The position numbers and the translations under genes were made by a program. From Candidatus Aminicenantes bacterium (GTDB lineage: Bacteria; Acidobacteriota; Aminicenantia; Aminicenantales; UBA4085): a stretch of 64,000 nt of DNA. Shown one piece after another: positions 8,449-17,844 of the stretch. Position 1 is the first letter of the stretch, and each line of letters begins with the position of its first letter. A model generated the notes under the pieces. The model saw only the letters and a program-made list of their open reading frames with translations, ran no database searches and had not been told where the DNA came from. The stretch is from contig JAPKZJ010000009.1 of NCBI GenBank assembly GCA_026393855.1, forward strand, positions 1-64,000, in the 5' to 3' direction.

Positions 8449-9036
8449 CTATTTCTTGACCTTGGCTTTGACTTGGGTCAGTCCGGTAACGATCTTGGGG
8501 GCCCGCTTGAACTCGTCGAGAACGAACTCGCCGGTCGAAAGGACGCGGCAAGTGGAATCCTCGTAGACTTTGCCTTCGCCCTTGCCGTTGGCGTCGACTT
8601 CAAGGATGGCGACCAGGAACATCATGCCCGAGGGGGTTCTCATCGAGGTCGATCCGAGCGAGAAGGCGGTGTTCTCGGCGATGAGCTCGATCTTCGTCCC
8701 TTTATCCGAAGGAATCTCCCGGGCGGAGTGGAAATCGATGTTCATGCCCCGGCCGCTCATGACGCGAAGCGACCCCTTTTTCATGGCCCGGAAGGCCGTG
8801 TGGAAAGCGGACTCGCCCCCCTCGTTGTAGGCCTTGACGAGAGCGGTGATTTCCTCGGGCGTCGAGTAGCTGAGAATTTCGAAGTTGACGGTCAGGATGG
8901 GATCGATCGAACCGCCGCCGCCGGTCAGGTAACGGCCCCGAAATGTGATTTGGCCGAGTGAGGGCAAGGCCAGGGCGATCACGGCGACGGCGATCAACGG
9001 AAACATCAGGCGGGAATGGCGGTTCAGGGACATCAC
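8449..9036 (-). CDS. Exported protein of unknown function, first of a tandem paralogous pair
   Basis: A 195-residue exported protein (signal peptide about 1-28) paralogous to the 188-residue protein downstream. A helical segment around residues 60-80 ('EEITALVKAYNEGGESAFH') is followed by a beta-rich half with conserved 'GSLRVMSGRGMNIDFHSAR' and 'EFVLDEFKRAPKIVTGL'. It ends in a lysine-rich tail. It is likely first in a two-gene operon. The ATG at 9036 follows GGAGG closely. Function unknown. Confidence 0.8.
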   Translation of the reverse strand: MMSLNRHSRLMFPLIAVAVIALALPSLGQITFRGRYLTGGGGSIDPILTVNFEILSYSTPEEITALVKAYNEGGESAFHTAFRAMKKGSLRVMSGRGMNIDFHSAREIPSDKGTKIELIAENTAFSLGSTSMRTPSGMMFLVAILEVDANGKGEGKVYEDSTCRVLSTGEFVLDEFKRAPKIVTGLTQVKAKVKK

Positions 9037-9127
9037 ATCCTCCTTGCGGTCCGAGGGCGGTTAAAAGCACCCCCGTGTGTCTCCATGGTAAGCCCCCCCG
9101 GAAAGGCTGTCAAGGTCCGGGGCGGAA

Positions 9128-9155
9128 TTGATTTTTGGCCGGTTTGGAATATAGT
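9128..9155 (+). promoter_or_regulatory. Candidate promoter of the first GH127 gene
   Basis: TTGATT, a 16-base spacer, then TATAGT (five of six consensus bases), 31 bases upstream of the ATG at 9187. The AT-rich stretch stands out from the GC-rich surroundings. Confidence 0.45.
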
Positions 9156-9186
9156 AATTGGAATCATCGCCGTCTGAGGAGTCGCT

Positions 9187-11607
9187 ATGATCCGTCGCAT
9201 CCCCCTTCCCGCCGTCTTTCTGGGCGCCGCGGCCCTTCTGTCCGCCGCCTGCGTCACCCGAACCGCCTCCGACTATCCCGTCAAGGACGTCCCCATGACC
9301 GCCGTCAAGCTGAGCGGCGGGTTGTGGGGCGCCCGGCAGGCGACCGACATCGCCGTCACCATCGGCCACCAGATCGAGGAGAACGAGGCCACCGGGCGCA
9401 TCCGGAACTTCGAGGCCGCCGCTGCGACCCTGAGAGGCGAAAAAGGCGGCAAGTTCGCTTCCCACTACGCCTTCGACGACTCGGACGTCTATAAAACCAT
9501 CGAGGCGGCCGCCTATGTCCTGATGCTCAAGCCCGAGCCCGGGCTCGACAAGAAGCTGGACGAATGGATTGCCAAGATCGCTGCGGCCCAGGAGCCGGAC
9601 GGATACCTCTACACCGCCCGCACGATCGACCCCGCTCACCCCCATCGCATGTCCGGGCCGGAGCGCTGGGTCAATCTCAAGGACAGCCACGAGCTCTACT
9701 GCCTGGGCCACCTCTACGAGGCGGCCGTGGCCCACCGCCAGGCGACCGGCAAGAGGAATCTCTTCGACGTTGCCGTCAAGAGCGCCGATTTCATCGCCGC
9801 GACTTTCGGGCCCGGCGAGAAGCAGAACCACCGCGTCCCCGGCCACGAGGAGATCGAGCTGGGTCTGGTCAAGCTCTACCGGGCCACCGGGAAGGAAGCC
9901 TACCTGGACCTGGCCCGCTACTTCATCAACCAGCGCGGCAACGCCGTCGGGCACGAGCTCTACGGTGAATACGCCCAGGACCACAAGCCCGTCCGCGAGC
10001 AGACCGAGGCCGTCGGGCATGCCGTCCGGGCCGCCTATCTCTATTCCGGCATGGCCGACGTTGCCGCCCTGACCGGGGACGCCACCCTGATGACCGCTTT
10101 GGATGCGATCTGGGAGGATGTCGTCAATAAAAAGCTGTATCTGACCGGCGGCATCGGGGCGGCGGGCGGCTGGGAGGGCTTCGGCCCGGCCTACGACCTG
10201 CCCAATCCGAGCGGCTACGCCGAAACCTGCGCCACGATCGCCTACGCCCTCTGGAACTACCGCATGTTCAGGGCCAAGGCCGACGGCAAGTACATGGATC
10301 TTTTCGAGCGGGCGGCGCTCAACGCTTTTCTCTCCGGGTCGGGCATGAGCGGCGACCTCTACTTCTACCCCAACCCCCTGGCCTCCTTCGGCCAGCATGA
10401 GCGGACGCCCTGGTTCACCTGCGCCTGCTGCCCGCCCAACGTGGCCCGCTTCATCGCCGAGATAGGCGGGTTCGCCTACGGCACGGCCGGCGACAAAGTC
10501 TACGTCAGCCTGTATGCCGCGGGGACGGCGACGGTCGAGACCGCGGCCGGGTCCCTGACTATCGCGCAGACGACCGACTATCCCTGGTCCGGAAACGTCT
10601 CGCTCAAGATCGCCCCCGTCCGGCCGGCGTCGTTGACGATCCTCCTACGGGTCCCGAGCTGGGCCCAGGGCCGGCCTCTGCCCGGCAATCTCTACCGCTA
10701 CGCCGACGCCGCGGCCGAGCCGGTGACGATCAAGGTCAACGGCCAGGCCGTCCCCGTCGTCGTCGAGAAGGGCTTCGCTCCCGTGGCCCGGAAATGGAGC
10801 GCCGGCGACACGATCGAGCTGTCGCTGCCGATGCCGGTGCGGCGGGTGCTGGCCAACGAGGCCGTGGCTTCCGACATCGGCCGGACCGCCGTGGAGCGCG
10901 GGCCTCTGGTCTATTGCGCAGAAGGCGTCGATAACGGCGGACGCGTGGCCGGCCTCGTCCTGGAGGACGCGGCTGCGCTGACGGCCGTGCCGAAGCCGGA
11001 CCTGCTGAACGGACTGACCGTCATCACCGGGCCGGCGACCGCCATGGAGATCAAGGCCGGCAAGATGATCGGCCGGCCCCAGCCGCTCCAGCTCATCCCA
11101 TATTATTCGTGGGCCCATCGCGGCAAGGGCGAGATGGAAGTCTGGCTGGCCCGCGAGCCCGGCAAGGCCCGGCCGACCCCGGAGCCGGGGCTGTCGGCCA
11201 AGGCCAAAGTTTCCGCTTCGGAGGGCGCCCAGAAGCTGGCCGGGCTCAACGACCAGTACGACCCCGAGCGATCCGACGACGCCGTCGGATACATGCACTG
11301 GTGGCCCAAGAAGGGCACCCGGGAGTGGGTCGAGTATGATTTCGCCAAGCCGGTCCGGGTCTCGGAGATGGGCGTCTATTGGTTCGACGACACGGGCGGC
11401 GGCGAGTGCCGGGTGCCTGCGATCTGGACCGCGTTTTATAAGGCCGGCGCGACTTGGGTCCCGATCAAAGCCGGGGATCCCTACGGCACGGCCAAGGATG
11501 CTTACAACACGGTCCGCTTCGCCCCTGTGACCACCACCGGGCTGCGGCTGGAGATTCAATTGCCCGAGAAGTATTCGACGGGGATCCAGGAGTGGAAGGT
11601 CAAATAA
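9187..11607 (+). CDS. GH127 family beta-L-arabinofuranosidase lipoprotein with C-terminal discoidin-like domain
   Basis: An 806-residue lipoprotein (lipobox Cys22). Residues about 35-640 form a GH127 catalytic region. The unusual zinc/thiolate active site is recognisable: Glu346 and Cys348 in 'ETCATIAY', and Cys414/Cys415 in 'TCACCPPN', where the first Cys of the pair is the family's nucleophile. Residues about 680-806 form a beta-sandwich ('YDFAKPVRVSEMGVYWFDD') like F5/8-type sugar-binding domains. The family releases beta-L-arabinofuranose from arabino-oligosaccharides. A GH51 arabinofuranosidase and a second GH127 lie downstream on the same strand, giving one arabinoside-degrading cluster. 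The C-terminal domain is absent from the second GH127. Confidence 0.92.
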   Translation: MIRRIPLPAVFLGAAALLSAACVTRTASDYPVKDVPMTAVKLSGGLWGARQATDIAVTIGHQIEENEATGRIRNFEAAAATLRGEKGGKFASHYAFDDSDVYKTIEAAAYVLMLKPEPGLDKKLDEWIAKIAAAQEPDGYLYTARTIDPAHPHRMSGPERWVNLKDSHELYCLGHLYEAAVAHRQATGKRNLFDVAVKSADFIAATFGPGEKQNHRVPGHEEIELGLVKLYRATGKEAYLDLARYFINQRGNAVGHELYGEYAQDHKPVREQTEAVGHAVRAAYLYSGMADVAALTGDATLMTALDAIWEDVVNKKLYLTGGIGAAGGWEGFGPAYDLPNPSGYAETCATIAYALWNYRMFRAKADGKYMDLFERAALNAFLSGSGMSGDLYFYPNPLASFGQHERTPWFTCACCPPNVARFIAEIGGFAYGTAGDKVYVSLYAAGTATVETAAGSLTIAQTTDYPWSGNVSLKIAPVRPASLTILLRVPSWAQGRPLPGNLYRYADAAAEPVTIKVNGQAVPVVVEKGFAPVARKWSAGDTIELSLPMPVRRVLANEAVASDIGRTAVERGPLVYCAEGVDNGGRVAGLVLEDAAALTAVPKPDLLNGLTVITGPATAMEIKAGKMIGRPQPLQLIPYYSWAHRGKGEMEVWLAREPGKARPTPEPGLSAKAKVSASEGAQKLAGLNDQYDPERSDDAVGYMHWWPKKGTREWVEYDFAKPVRVSEMGVYWFDDTGGGECRVPAIWTAFYKAGATWVPIKAGDPYGTAKDAYNTVRFAPVTTTGLRLEIQLPEKYSTGIQEWKVK

Positions 11608-11609
11608 GT

Positions 11610-11772
11610 GGGCTCGGGCTATGGGGAGCCAAACACGCTCACGCCCCCAGCGAGGGCGTTCGCTCCGCCAGCTCGGTCGCTCCCGTCCCAATCGGGGACG
11701 ATCCGTACCCGATTGAGACGGACCGTGCCCGCTCCCTCGCCGATGGGTTTGGCCTCCCCATAGCCCTCGCCC
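11610..11772. repeat. Long imperfect inverted repeat between GH127 and GH51 genes
   Basis: Outer arms 11610-11634 and 11747-11772 match at 23 of 25 positions with one bulge ('GCTATGGGGA' is shared). Inner arms 11683-11698 and 11706-11721 match 14 of 16. The element could fold as one long hairpin of about 160 nt. A consensus TATAAT at 11776-11781 lies just outside the right end and may be the -10 of the GH51 gene. It could be a terminator/attenuator or a small non-autonomous mobile element; no coding sequence is present. Confidence 0.6.
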
Positions 11773-11857
11773 TAGTATAATTTCACCTTTTCAGACTTTT
11801 GCGTGTTGCTGATTGATCGTATGCTCTTTCGAATTCGAGAGGATGAAGGAGAAGATC

Positions 11858-14230
11858 ATGACTAAGCGTTCAATGTCCCGAATGATAAGTGTTGGCGTTC
11901 TTGTCGGGCTGGCGCTGGCCGGCGCGGCGTTCGGCCAAGGCAAGGCCGTCCCCAACGCCATGATCAACGGCTCGTTCGAGGATCTGGCCGCCGGCGGGCC
12001 CAAAGACTGGCGAAGCGTCAACTGGGAGGCCAAGGCTGAGTTCGGACTGGACGACGCCATCGCCCGCTCCGGCCTGCGCAGCGTCCGCATCTCTTCGGCC
12101 GCCGGCGCCGATGCGTCCTGGCAAGTCATCGTCCCCGTCAAGCCCTTTGCCAAATACAAGCTCAGCGGCTGGATCAAAACCCAGGACCTCGTCCCCGGCG
12201 CAGGCAAAGGCGCGCTCATCAACCTGCACGGGCTGGACGTCATGACCACCGCCTTGAGCGGGACGCGCGATTGGACCCGGGTCGAAGTCGCCTTTGACAC
12301 GGGCCGGAACGACGCCGTCTCGGTCAACTGCCTGTTTGGCGGCTGGGGCAAGTCCGTCGGCACGGCCTGGTTCGACGACCTGGCCTTGACCCTTGTCTCG
12401 GCCCGGACCCTCAAGCCCGAGGCGGTGATCGACGCGGCCGCGCTCCGGACGCCGATCTCCCGATACATCTACGGCCAGTTCATCGAGCACCTCGGCCGCT
12501 GCATCTACGGCGGCCTCTGGGCCGAGATGTTGGAGGACCGCAAGTTCTTCTATCCGGTCGGCGGCAAGGAATCGCCCTGGAAGGCCGTGGGCGAAGCCGG
12601 TAACGTGCGGATGAACCCGGTCCTGCCCTATGTCGGGGTCCAAGCGCCCGAGATCCGGATGAAGGGCGACGGCACGCCCGGCGGGCTCGTCCAGGAGGAC
12701 CTGGCCGTCGTTGCCGGGAAATCATACGCCGGCCGGATCGTCCTGGCCGGCGATCCCGGATCCGTTCCTATCGAAGTCAGCCTGATTTGGGGCCCGGGGG
12801 CAGCCGATCGGCAGACCATCGAGCTGCGGGACGTAGGCGTCGATTACAAGACCTTCCCGCTGGCGTTCACCGCGGCCGCGTCGAGCGACAAGGCCGGCCT
12901 CCAGATCTCCAGCCGGGGCCGGGAGGCTTTCCGGGTGGGCCCTGTTTCGCTGATGCCGGCGGACAATGTCGAAGGCTTCCGTCCCGACGTCCTCAAGCTG
13001 CTCAAAGACCTCAATTCGCCCGTCTACCGCTGGCCGGGCGGCAACTTCGTCAGCGGCTATGACTGGCGGGACGGCTTGGGCGATCCGGACCGCCGGCCGC
13101 CGCGCAAGAACCCGGCCTGGCTCGGGGTCGAGCCCAACGATGTCGGCATCCACGAGTTCCTGCGGTTCTGCGAGCTTGTCGGGACCGATCCTTATATCAC
13201 CGTCAACAGCGGGCAGGGCAACGAGAGCCTGGCCGCCGACGAGGTCGAATACGTCAACGGCCCGGCCGACTCGACCATGGGCGCCCGGCGGGTCAAGAAC
13301 GGGCACCCGGCGCCCTGGAAGGTCAGAATCTGGTCGATCGGAAACGAGATGTACGGCGACTGGCAGCTCGGCCATATGCCGCTCCCCGATTACGTCATGA
13401 AACATAACCGGTTTGCCAACGTCATGTGGGTCAAAGATCCCTCCATCCGGCTCGTCGGTGTCGGGGCGGAGGGCGATTGGAGCCGGGGCATGTTGGCTGG
13501 GAGCGCGGCCTCGATGGATTACCTGAGCGAGCATTTCTACGTCGGCTCGCAGCCCGGGCTTCTCGGCCACGTCGACCAGATGCCGCGCGAGATCAAGCGG
13601 ATCGCCGACGCTCATCGGGCTTACCGGAAAGCGATCCCGGCCCTTAAGAACAAGACCATCCCGGTGGCCTTGGACGAGTGGAACTATTGGTACGGCCCGC
13701 ACGTCTACGGCGAGCTGGGGACCCAGTATTTCCTGCGCGATGCCCTGGGGGTAGCGGCCGGCCTGCACGAGTACTTCCGCAACTCCGACATCTTCTTCAT
13801 GGCCAATTACGCCCAGACCGTGAATGTCATCGGCGCCTTGAAGACCTCCAAGACGGCCGCCGTTCTCGACACGACCGGATTGGTTCTCGAGCTCTACCGG
13901 AACCATTACGGCACTATCCCGGTCCGCGTTTCGGGGACTCCCGAACCGCTCGATGTGGCTGCGGCCTGGAAGGACGCCAAGAAAAAGATCCTGACCGTGG
14001 CCGTGGTCAACCCGACCCGGACGGCCCAGAAGCTGCCGTTGATTTTCAAGGGCCTCAAGCTTCCCGAGACGATCAAGAAGTACATCATTACCGGTGCCGA
14101 CGAGATGGCCTGTAACGTTCCGGGCCAGGCGCCGGGCGTCAAGATCACCGAATTGGACGGCGTCGAGATGGGCACGACATTGAACCTTCTTCCCTTGAGC
14201 GTGACGATCTACGAGATCGCGGTCAAATGA
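11858..14230 (+). CDS. GH51 alpha-L-arabinofuranosidase with N-terminal carbohydrate-binding module
   Basis: A 790-residue exported enzyme. A signal peptide (about 1-27) precedes a CBM4/9-like beta-sandwich (about 30-185, starting 'NAMINGSFEDL'). The GH51 catalytic domain follows ('FIEHLGRCIYGGLW' onward). The acid/base is Glu497 in 'IGNEMYG' and the nucleophile Glu607 in 'ALDEWNYW'. It removes alpha-L-arabinofuranosyl groups from arabinan or arabinoxylan. The start at 11858 is set by AAGGAG six bases upstream; an earlier in-frame ATG at 11813 lacks one. It sits between two GH127 genes, so both anomers of arabinofuranose can be handled. Confidence 0.95.
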   Translation: MTKRSMSRMISVGVLVGLALAGAAFGQGKAVPNAMINGSFEDLAAGGPKDWRSVNWEAKAEFGLDDAIARSGLRSVRISSAAGADASWQVIVPVKPFAKYKLSGWIKTQDLVPGAGKGALINLHGLDVMTTALSGTRDWTRVEVAFDTGRNDAVSVNCLFGGWGKSVGTAWFDDLALTLVSARTLKPEAVIDAAALRTPISRYIYGQFIEHLGRCIYGGLWAEMLEDRKFFYPVGGKESPWKAVGEAGNVRMNPVLPYVGVQAPEIRMKGDGTPGGLVQEDLAVVAGKSYAGRIVLAGDPGSVPIEVSLIWGPGAADRQTIELRDVGVDYKTFPLAFTAAASSDKAGLQISSRGREAFRVGPVSLMPADNVEGFRPDVLKLLKDLNSPVYRWPGGNFVSGYDWRDGLGDPDRRPPRKNPAWLGVEPNDVGIHEFLRFCELVGTDPYITVNSGQGNESLAADEVEYVNGPADSTMGARRVKNGHPAPWKVRIWSIGNEMYGDWQLGHMPLPDYVMKHNRFANVMWVKDPSIRLVGVGAEGDWSRGMLAGSAASMDYLSEHFYVGSQPGLLGHVDQMPREIKRIADAHRAYRKAIPALKNKTIPVALDEWNYWYGPHVYGELGTQYFLRDALGVAAGLHEYFRNSDIFFMANYAQTVNVIGALKTSKTAAVLDTTGLVLELYRNHYGTIPVRVSGTPEPLDVAAAWKDAKKKILTVAVVNPTRTAQKLPLIFKGLKLPETIKKYIITGADEMACNVPGQAPGVKITELDGVEMGTTLNLLPLSVTIYEIAVK

Positions 14231-14236
14231 TGAATA

Positions 14237-14332
14237 GGGGGCAGGTCTTAAGATATTAGTTTCGAATTGCCGTTGGGCGGCAATCTTGACAAAAAATGTC
14301 GAGAGTTAGCTTATATCTTAAGACCTGACCCC
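14237..14332. mobile_element. 96-bp palindromic REP/MITE-like element
   Basis: Terminal inverted repeats of 20 bp (14237-14256 and 14313-14332) match at 19 positions and read 'CAGGTCTTAAGATAT' inward; an internal hairpin (ATTGCCG/CGGCAAT) lies at about 14265-14284. The 'TTAAGACCTGACCCC' end resembles palindromes associated with REP-type (RAYT/IS200-like) transposases. No transposase is in this window. It starts 6 bases after the GH51 stop codon. Confidence 0.6.
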
Positions 14333-14377
14333 TCCTTGAGGCGGCCCGCGGGTCGTGCTATCCTACGGCGTTTTCCC

Positions 14378-15751
14378 ATGAGCCGCCAAGCCGCCCCTAA
14401 CGCCGCCCCGACGAGAGGCGGGCTTCTGCGCTTCTGGCTGCCGCTCGAGGCCACTTGGCTGATGATGGCGGCCGAGGGGCCGTTCCTGGCGGCCGTCATC
14501 GCCCGCCTTCCCGCCGCCAAGGAGAACTTGGCCGCCTTCGGCGTCGCCGCTTCCCTGGCCTGGATCATCGAATCGCCTATCGTCATGATGTTGTCCGCCT
14601 CCAACGCCCTTTGCCGCGACGGGGTCGCCTATCGCAAGCTCCGGCGCTTCTCTTTCGCCCTCAACGCCCTGGTCACCGCGGCCATGACCGTCCTCATCCT
14701 GCCGCCCGTTTTCGACCAGGCGGCCAGGCGCGGCCTGGGATTACCGCCCGATGTCGCCGCCCTGGCCGGCCGGGCGATGATCTTCCTCGTCCTCTGGCCG
14801 GCGGCGATCGGATACCGGCGTTTCTATCAGGGAATCCTCATCCGGGACGGCCGTCCGCAGGCCGTCACTTGGGGGACGATCGTTCGGCTTTCGACCATGA
14901 CCGCGACCGGGCTCATCTTGGCCCTGGTTATCCGCCTGCCCGGTGCCAGCGTCGGCGCCGGGGCGCTGGGCGCCGGCGTCTTGGCCGAAGGCGCCGCCAG
15001 CCGATTCATGGCCCGCAAATCCGTTCGCGCCCTGCTGGCGCAGCGGGATAAAGAGTGCCGCTTCGGCCTGAGCCTGACCCGGTCCGGCATTCGCAAGTTT
15101 TATGCGCCCTTGGCCATGACCTCCTTCTTGTCGTTCTTCATCAACCCGCTGACCACGTTCTTCCTGGCCCGCGGCCGGCGCCCGATCGAATCCCTGGCCG
15201 TCCTTCCCGTCGTCGTCGGGCTGGTGTTCCTCTTCCGCACGGCGGGCATCGCCCTGCAGGAGGTCGTGATCGCCCGTCTGGAGGAAGACGGGGGGAACCT
15301 TCGCCCGATGGCTTTCTTCTCGGCCCGGCTCGGGCTGGCGGCATCGGCCCTCCTGGCCGTCGTCCTGTTCAGCCCGATCGGTTCGATCTGGTACCGCAGC
15401 GTGTCCGGGCTTCCGGCCGACTTGGCCGCTTTCGCCGTCTGGCCGGGGTGCTTCCTCGTCCTCCTGCCGGCTCTTGAAGCGTATCTTTCCTATCAGCGCG
15501 GCGTCCTGGTCAAATCGCACCGCACTCGGCCGATCAGCCTGGCCGTTTCCGCCCAATTGATCCTGACGACGGCGGTCTTCGTCCTGCTCATCATCCCCCT
15601 CAAGATGGTCGGCGCATTGGCCGTCGGGCCCGCCCTGACCGCGGGCTACCTGTCGGGGAACGCCGTGCTCTACCTCCTGCGAGGCAAGCGCGGCCTTCTT
15701 CGCGCGCCCGAGCCGTTCGTTGCCGCTCCCCCCTCGACCCCGATCGTTTAA
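14378..15751 (+). CDS. Polytopic membrane transporter of the MATE/ANKH-like (MOP) type
   Basis: A 457-residue integral membrane protein with about 12 hydrophobic segments. Segment 1 has 'LPLEATWLMMAAEGPFL', resembling bacterial ANKH-like and MATE-type proteins of the MOP flippase superfamily. The substrate is unknown. It lies between GH51 and GH127, so it may export or import a small solute linked to arabinoside use, but position is the only evidence. The start at 14378 gives the natural N-terminus, though no clear Shine-Dalgarno sequence precedes it; the frame itself opens at 14267 inside the palindromic element. Confidence 0.65.
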   Translation: MSRQAAPNAAPTRGGLLRFWLPLEATWLMMAAEGPFLAAVIARLPAAKENLAAFGVAASLAWIIESPIVMMLSASNALCRDGVAYRKLRRFSFALNALVTAAMTVLILPPVFDQAARRGLGLPPDVAALAGRAMIFLVLWPAAIGYRRFYQGILIRDGRPQAVTWGTIVRLSTMTATGLILALVIRLPGASVGAGALGAGVLAEGAASRFMARKSVRALLAQRDKECRFGLSLTRSGIRKFYAPLAMTSFLSFFINPLTTFFLARGRRPIESLAVLPVVVGLVFLFRTAGIALQEVVIARLEEDGGNLRPMAFFSARLGLAASALLAVVLFSPIGSIWYRSVSGLPADLAAFAVWPGCFLVLLPALEAYLSYQRGVLVKSHRTRPISLAVSAQLILTTAVFVLLIIPLKMVGALAVGPALTAGYLSGNAVLYLLRGKRGLLRAPEPFVAAPPSTPIV

Positions 15752-15837
15752 GGCCCGTCCTTTTCCCGTGCTTTGTCCGGACCGTGATAGAATTGTCCAC
15801 GTTCCCGAAAACCTGATTCTTCTGCGGAGGCATTCCC

Positions 15838-17844
15838 GTGACCCGAGCCCGCCTGATCGCTCTCGCCTCGCTGCCGGCCCTGTTGGGCGCGCTCTTGGCC
15901 GCCTGCGCCAAGCCGCCCGCGCCGCCGGCCGCCGTTTCGGATTACCCCATCCGGCCCGTGCCGTTCACCCAGGTCAAGGTCGACGACGCCTTCTGGGCCC
16001 CGAGGATGGAGACGAACCGGGCCGTGACCATTCCCTTCGCCCTGGACAAAAACGAGGAGACGGGGCGGGTGGACAATTTTCGCAAAGCGGCCGGGCTGAT
16101 GAAGGGCGCCTTCCAGGGCAAGCGCTACAACGATTCCGACGTTTACAAGGTCATGGAGGCCGCTTCCTATACGCTCATGTTGAAGCCCGACGCCGGCTTG
16201 GCGAAGAGGCTCGACGACCTGATCGCCGTCATCGCCAAGGCCCAGGAGTCCGACGGCTACCTCTACACCAACCGGACCATCGATCCGCGCCATCCCGCGC
16301 CGGGGGCCGGGCCCAAACGGTGGTCCAACCTCCGGGTCAGCCACGAGCTCTACAACGTCGGCCATATGTACGAAGCGGCGGTCGCGCACTTCCAGGCCAC
16401 TGGGAAGCGCACCTTCCTCGATGTCGCGATCAAAAACGCGAACCTGCTCGTCCGAACCTTCGGCCCCGGCCGGCGCCGCGCCTTTCCCGGCCATCAGGAG
16501 GTCGAGATCGGGCTGGGCAAGCTGTTCCGGGTCACCGGGACAATCGCTTATCTCGACCTGGCCAAGTTTTTCCTCGACGAGCGGGGCCATTATTTCCAGG
16601 GCGAACGGCACGCCCCCGATGACCCCTTCGCCGTCTACGACTCGGACGAATACCTGCAGAATCACAAGCCCGTCCTGGAGCAGGTCGAGGCCGTCGGGCA
16701 TGCCGTCCGGGCCATGTATATGTATGCCGGAATGGCCGACGTGGCCGCCTTGGGCGGGCATCCCGACTATGTCAGGGCCATCGACCGGTTGTGGGAAAAC
16801 GTGGTCGGTAAAAAGCTGTACATCACGGGTGGCGTGGGCGCCCGGGCCGAGGCCGAAGCCTTCGGGGACGCCTATGAGCTGCCCAATCGAACCGCGTACA
16901 CGGAAACGTGCGCCGCCGTCGGCAACGCCCTGTGGCAGGAGCGGCTCTTCCTCCTGCACGGCCGCTCGGACTACGTCGACGTCCTGGAGCGAGTGATGTA
17001 CAACGGCCTGCTCTCCGGCGTCTCGCTCGACGGCACGGCCTTCTTCTATCAGAATCCCTTGGAGGCCGACGGCAAGACCGCGCTCTACCAGGGCCAAGTC
17101 GGGCGCGCGCCCTGGTTCGAGGTCTCCTGCTGTCCGCCCAACATCTCCCGCTTCCTGCCATCCGTTCCGGGTTACGTTTATGCCAGCAAGGACGACATCC
17201 TCTACGTCAATCTGTTTATGACCAATACGGCGACGATCGGTCTGGCCGGGCATAAAGTCGCCATCGCCCAGGAGACGCGCTATCCCTGGGACGGCACGAT
17301 TGCGATCGCGGTCGACCCCGACTCGCCGGCTGAATTCGCGCTCCACGTCCGCATCCCCGGCTGGGCCCGCAACGAGCCCGTGCCCACCGATCTCTATCGG
17401 TACCTGGATGCCGGCGTCGAGGCTCCCTCGCTCCGGATCAACGGGACCGCGGCGCCGATCGATCTGCTGGACGGATACGCGGCCATCCGCCGCCGCTGGT
17501 CCAAGGGGGATCGCGTCGAGCTGCGCCTGCCGATGCCGGTCCGCCGCGTCTTAGCCAGGGAATCGGTCGTCGAAGACGCCGGCAAAACCGCCGTCCAGCG
17601 CGGCCCGCTCGTCTTCTGCGCCGAGGGTGTCGATAACGGCGGCCGGGCCCTGGACATTGTGCTGCCGGATGAGTCGGCCTTTGCGGCCGCTTTCGAACCG
17701 GGCCTGCTTAACGGAGTGGTCGTCCTGCGAGGCCGCTCCGCCCGAAAGGCAGGGGGAGGCGAGCGGGAAATCGTCCTGGTGCCCTACTACGCCTGGGCCA
17801 ATCGCGGCGCCGGCGAGATGAAAGTCTGGTTCCCACGCCGCTAA
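15838..17844 (+). CDS. GH127 family beta-L-arabinofuranosidase lipoprotein (second copy)
   Basis: A 668-residue lipoprotein (lipobox Cys23). It is paralogous to the first GH127 but lacks the C-terminal discoidin-like domain. Active-site residues are intact: Glu356 and Cys358 in 'ETCAAVGN', and Cys431/Cys432 in 'VSCCPPN'. It starts with GTG preceded by GGAGG nine bases upstream. It is probably periplasmic or surface-anchored and acts on beta-L-arabinofuranosides, possibly with a different linkage from its paralogue. Its stop codon overlaps that of the convergent VWFA gene by 4 bases (CTAA), leaving no room for a terminator. Confidence 0.92.
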   Translation: MTRARLIALASLPALLGALLAACAKPPAPPAAVSDYPIRPVPFTQVKVDDAFWAPRMETNRAVTIPFALDKNEETGRVDNFRKAAGLMKGAFQGKRYNDSDVYKVMEAASYTLMLKPDAGLAKRLDDLIAVIAKAQESDGYLYTNRTIDPRHPAPGAGPKRWSNLRVSHELYNVGHMYEAAVAHFQATGKRTFLDVAIKNANLLVRTFGPGRRRAFPGHQEVEIGLGKLFRVTGTIAYLDLAKFFLDERGHYFQGERHAPDDPFAVYDSDEYLQNHKPVLEQVEAVGHAVRAMYMYAGMADVAALGGHPDYVRAIDRLWENVVGKKLYITGGVGARAEAEAFGDAYELPNRTAYTETCAAVGNALWQERLFLLHGRSDYVDVLERVMYNGLLSGVSLDGTAFFYQNPLEADGKTALYQGQVGRAPWFEVSCCPPNISRFLPSVPGYVYASKDDILYVNLFMTNTATIGLAGHKVAIAQETRYPWDGTIAIAVDPDSPAEFALHVRIPGWARNEPVPTDLYRYLDAGVEAPSLRINGTAAPIDLLDGYAAIRRRWSKGDRVELRLPMPVRRVLARESVVEDAGKTAVQRGPLVFCAEGVDNGGRALDIVLPDESAFAAAFEPGLLNGVVVLRGRSARKAGGGEREIVLVPYYAWANRGAGEMKVWFPRR

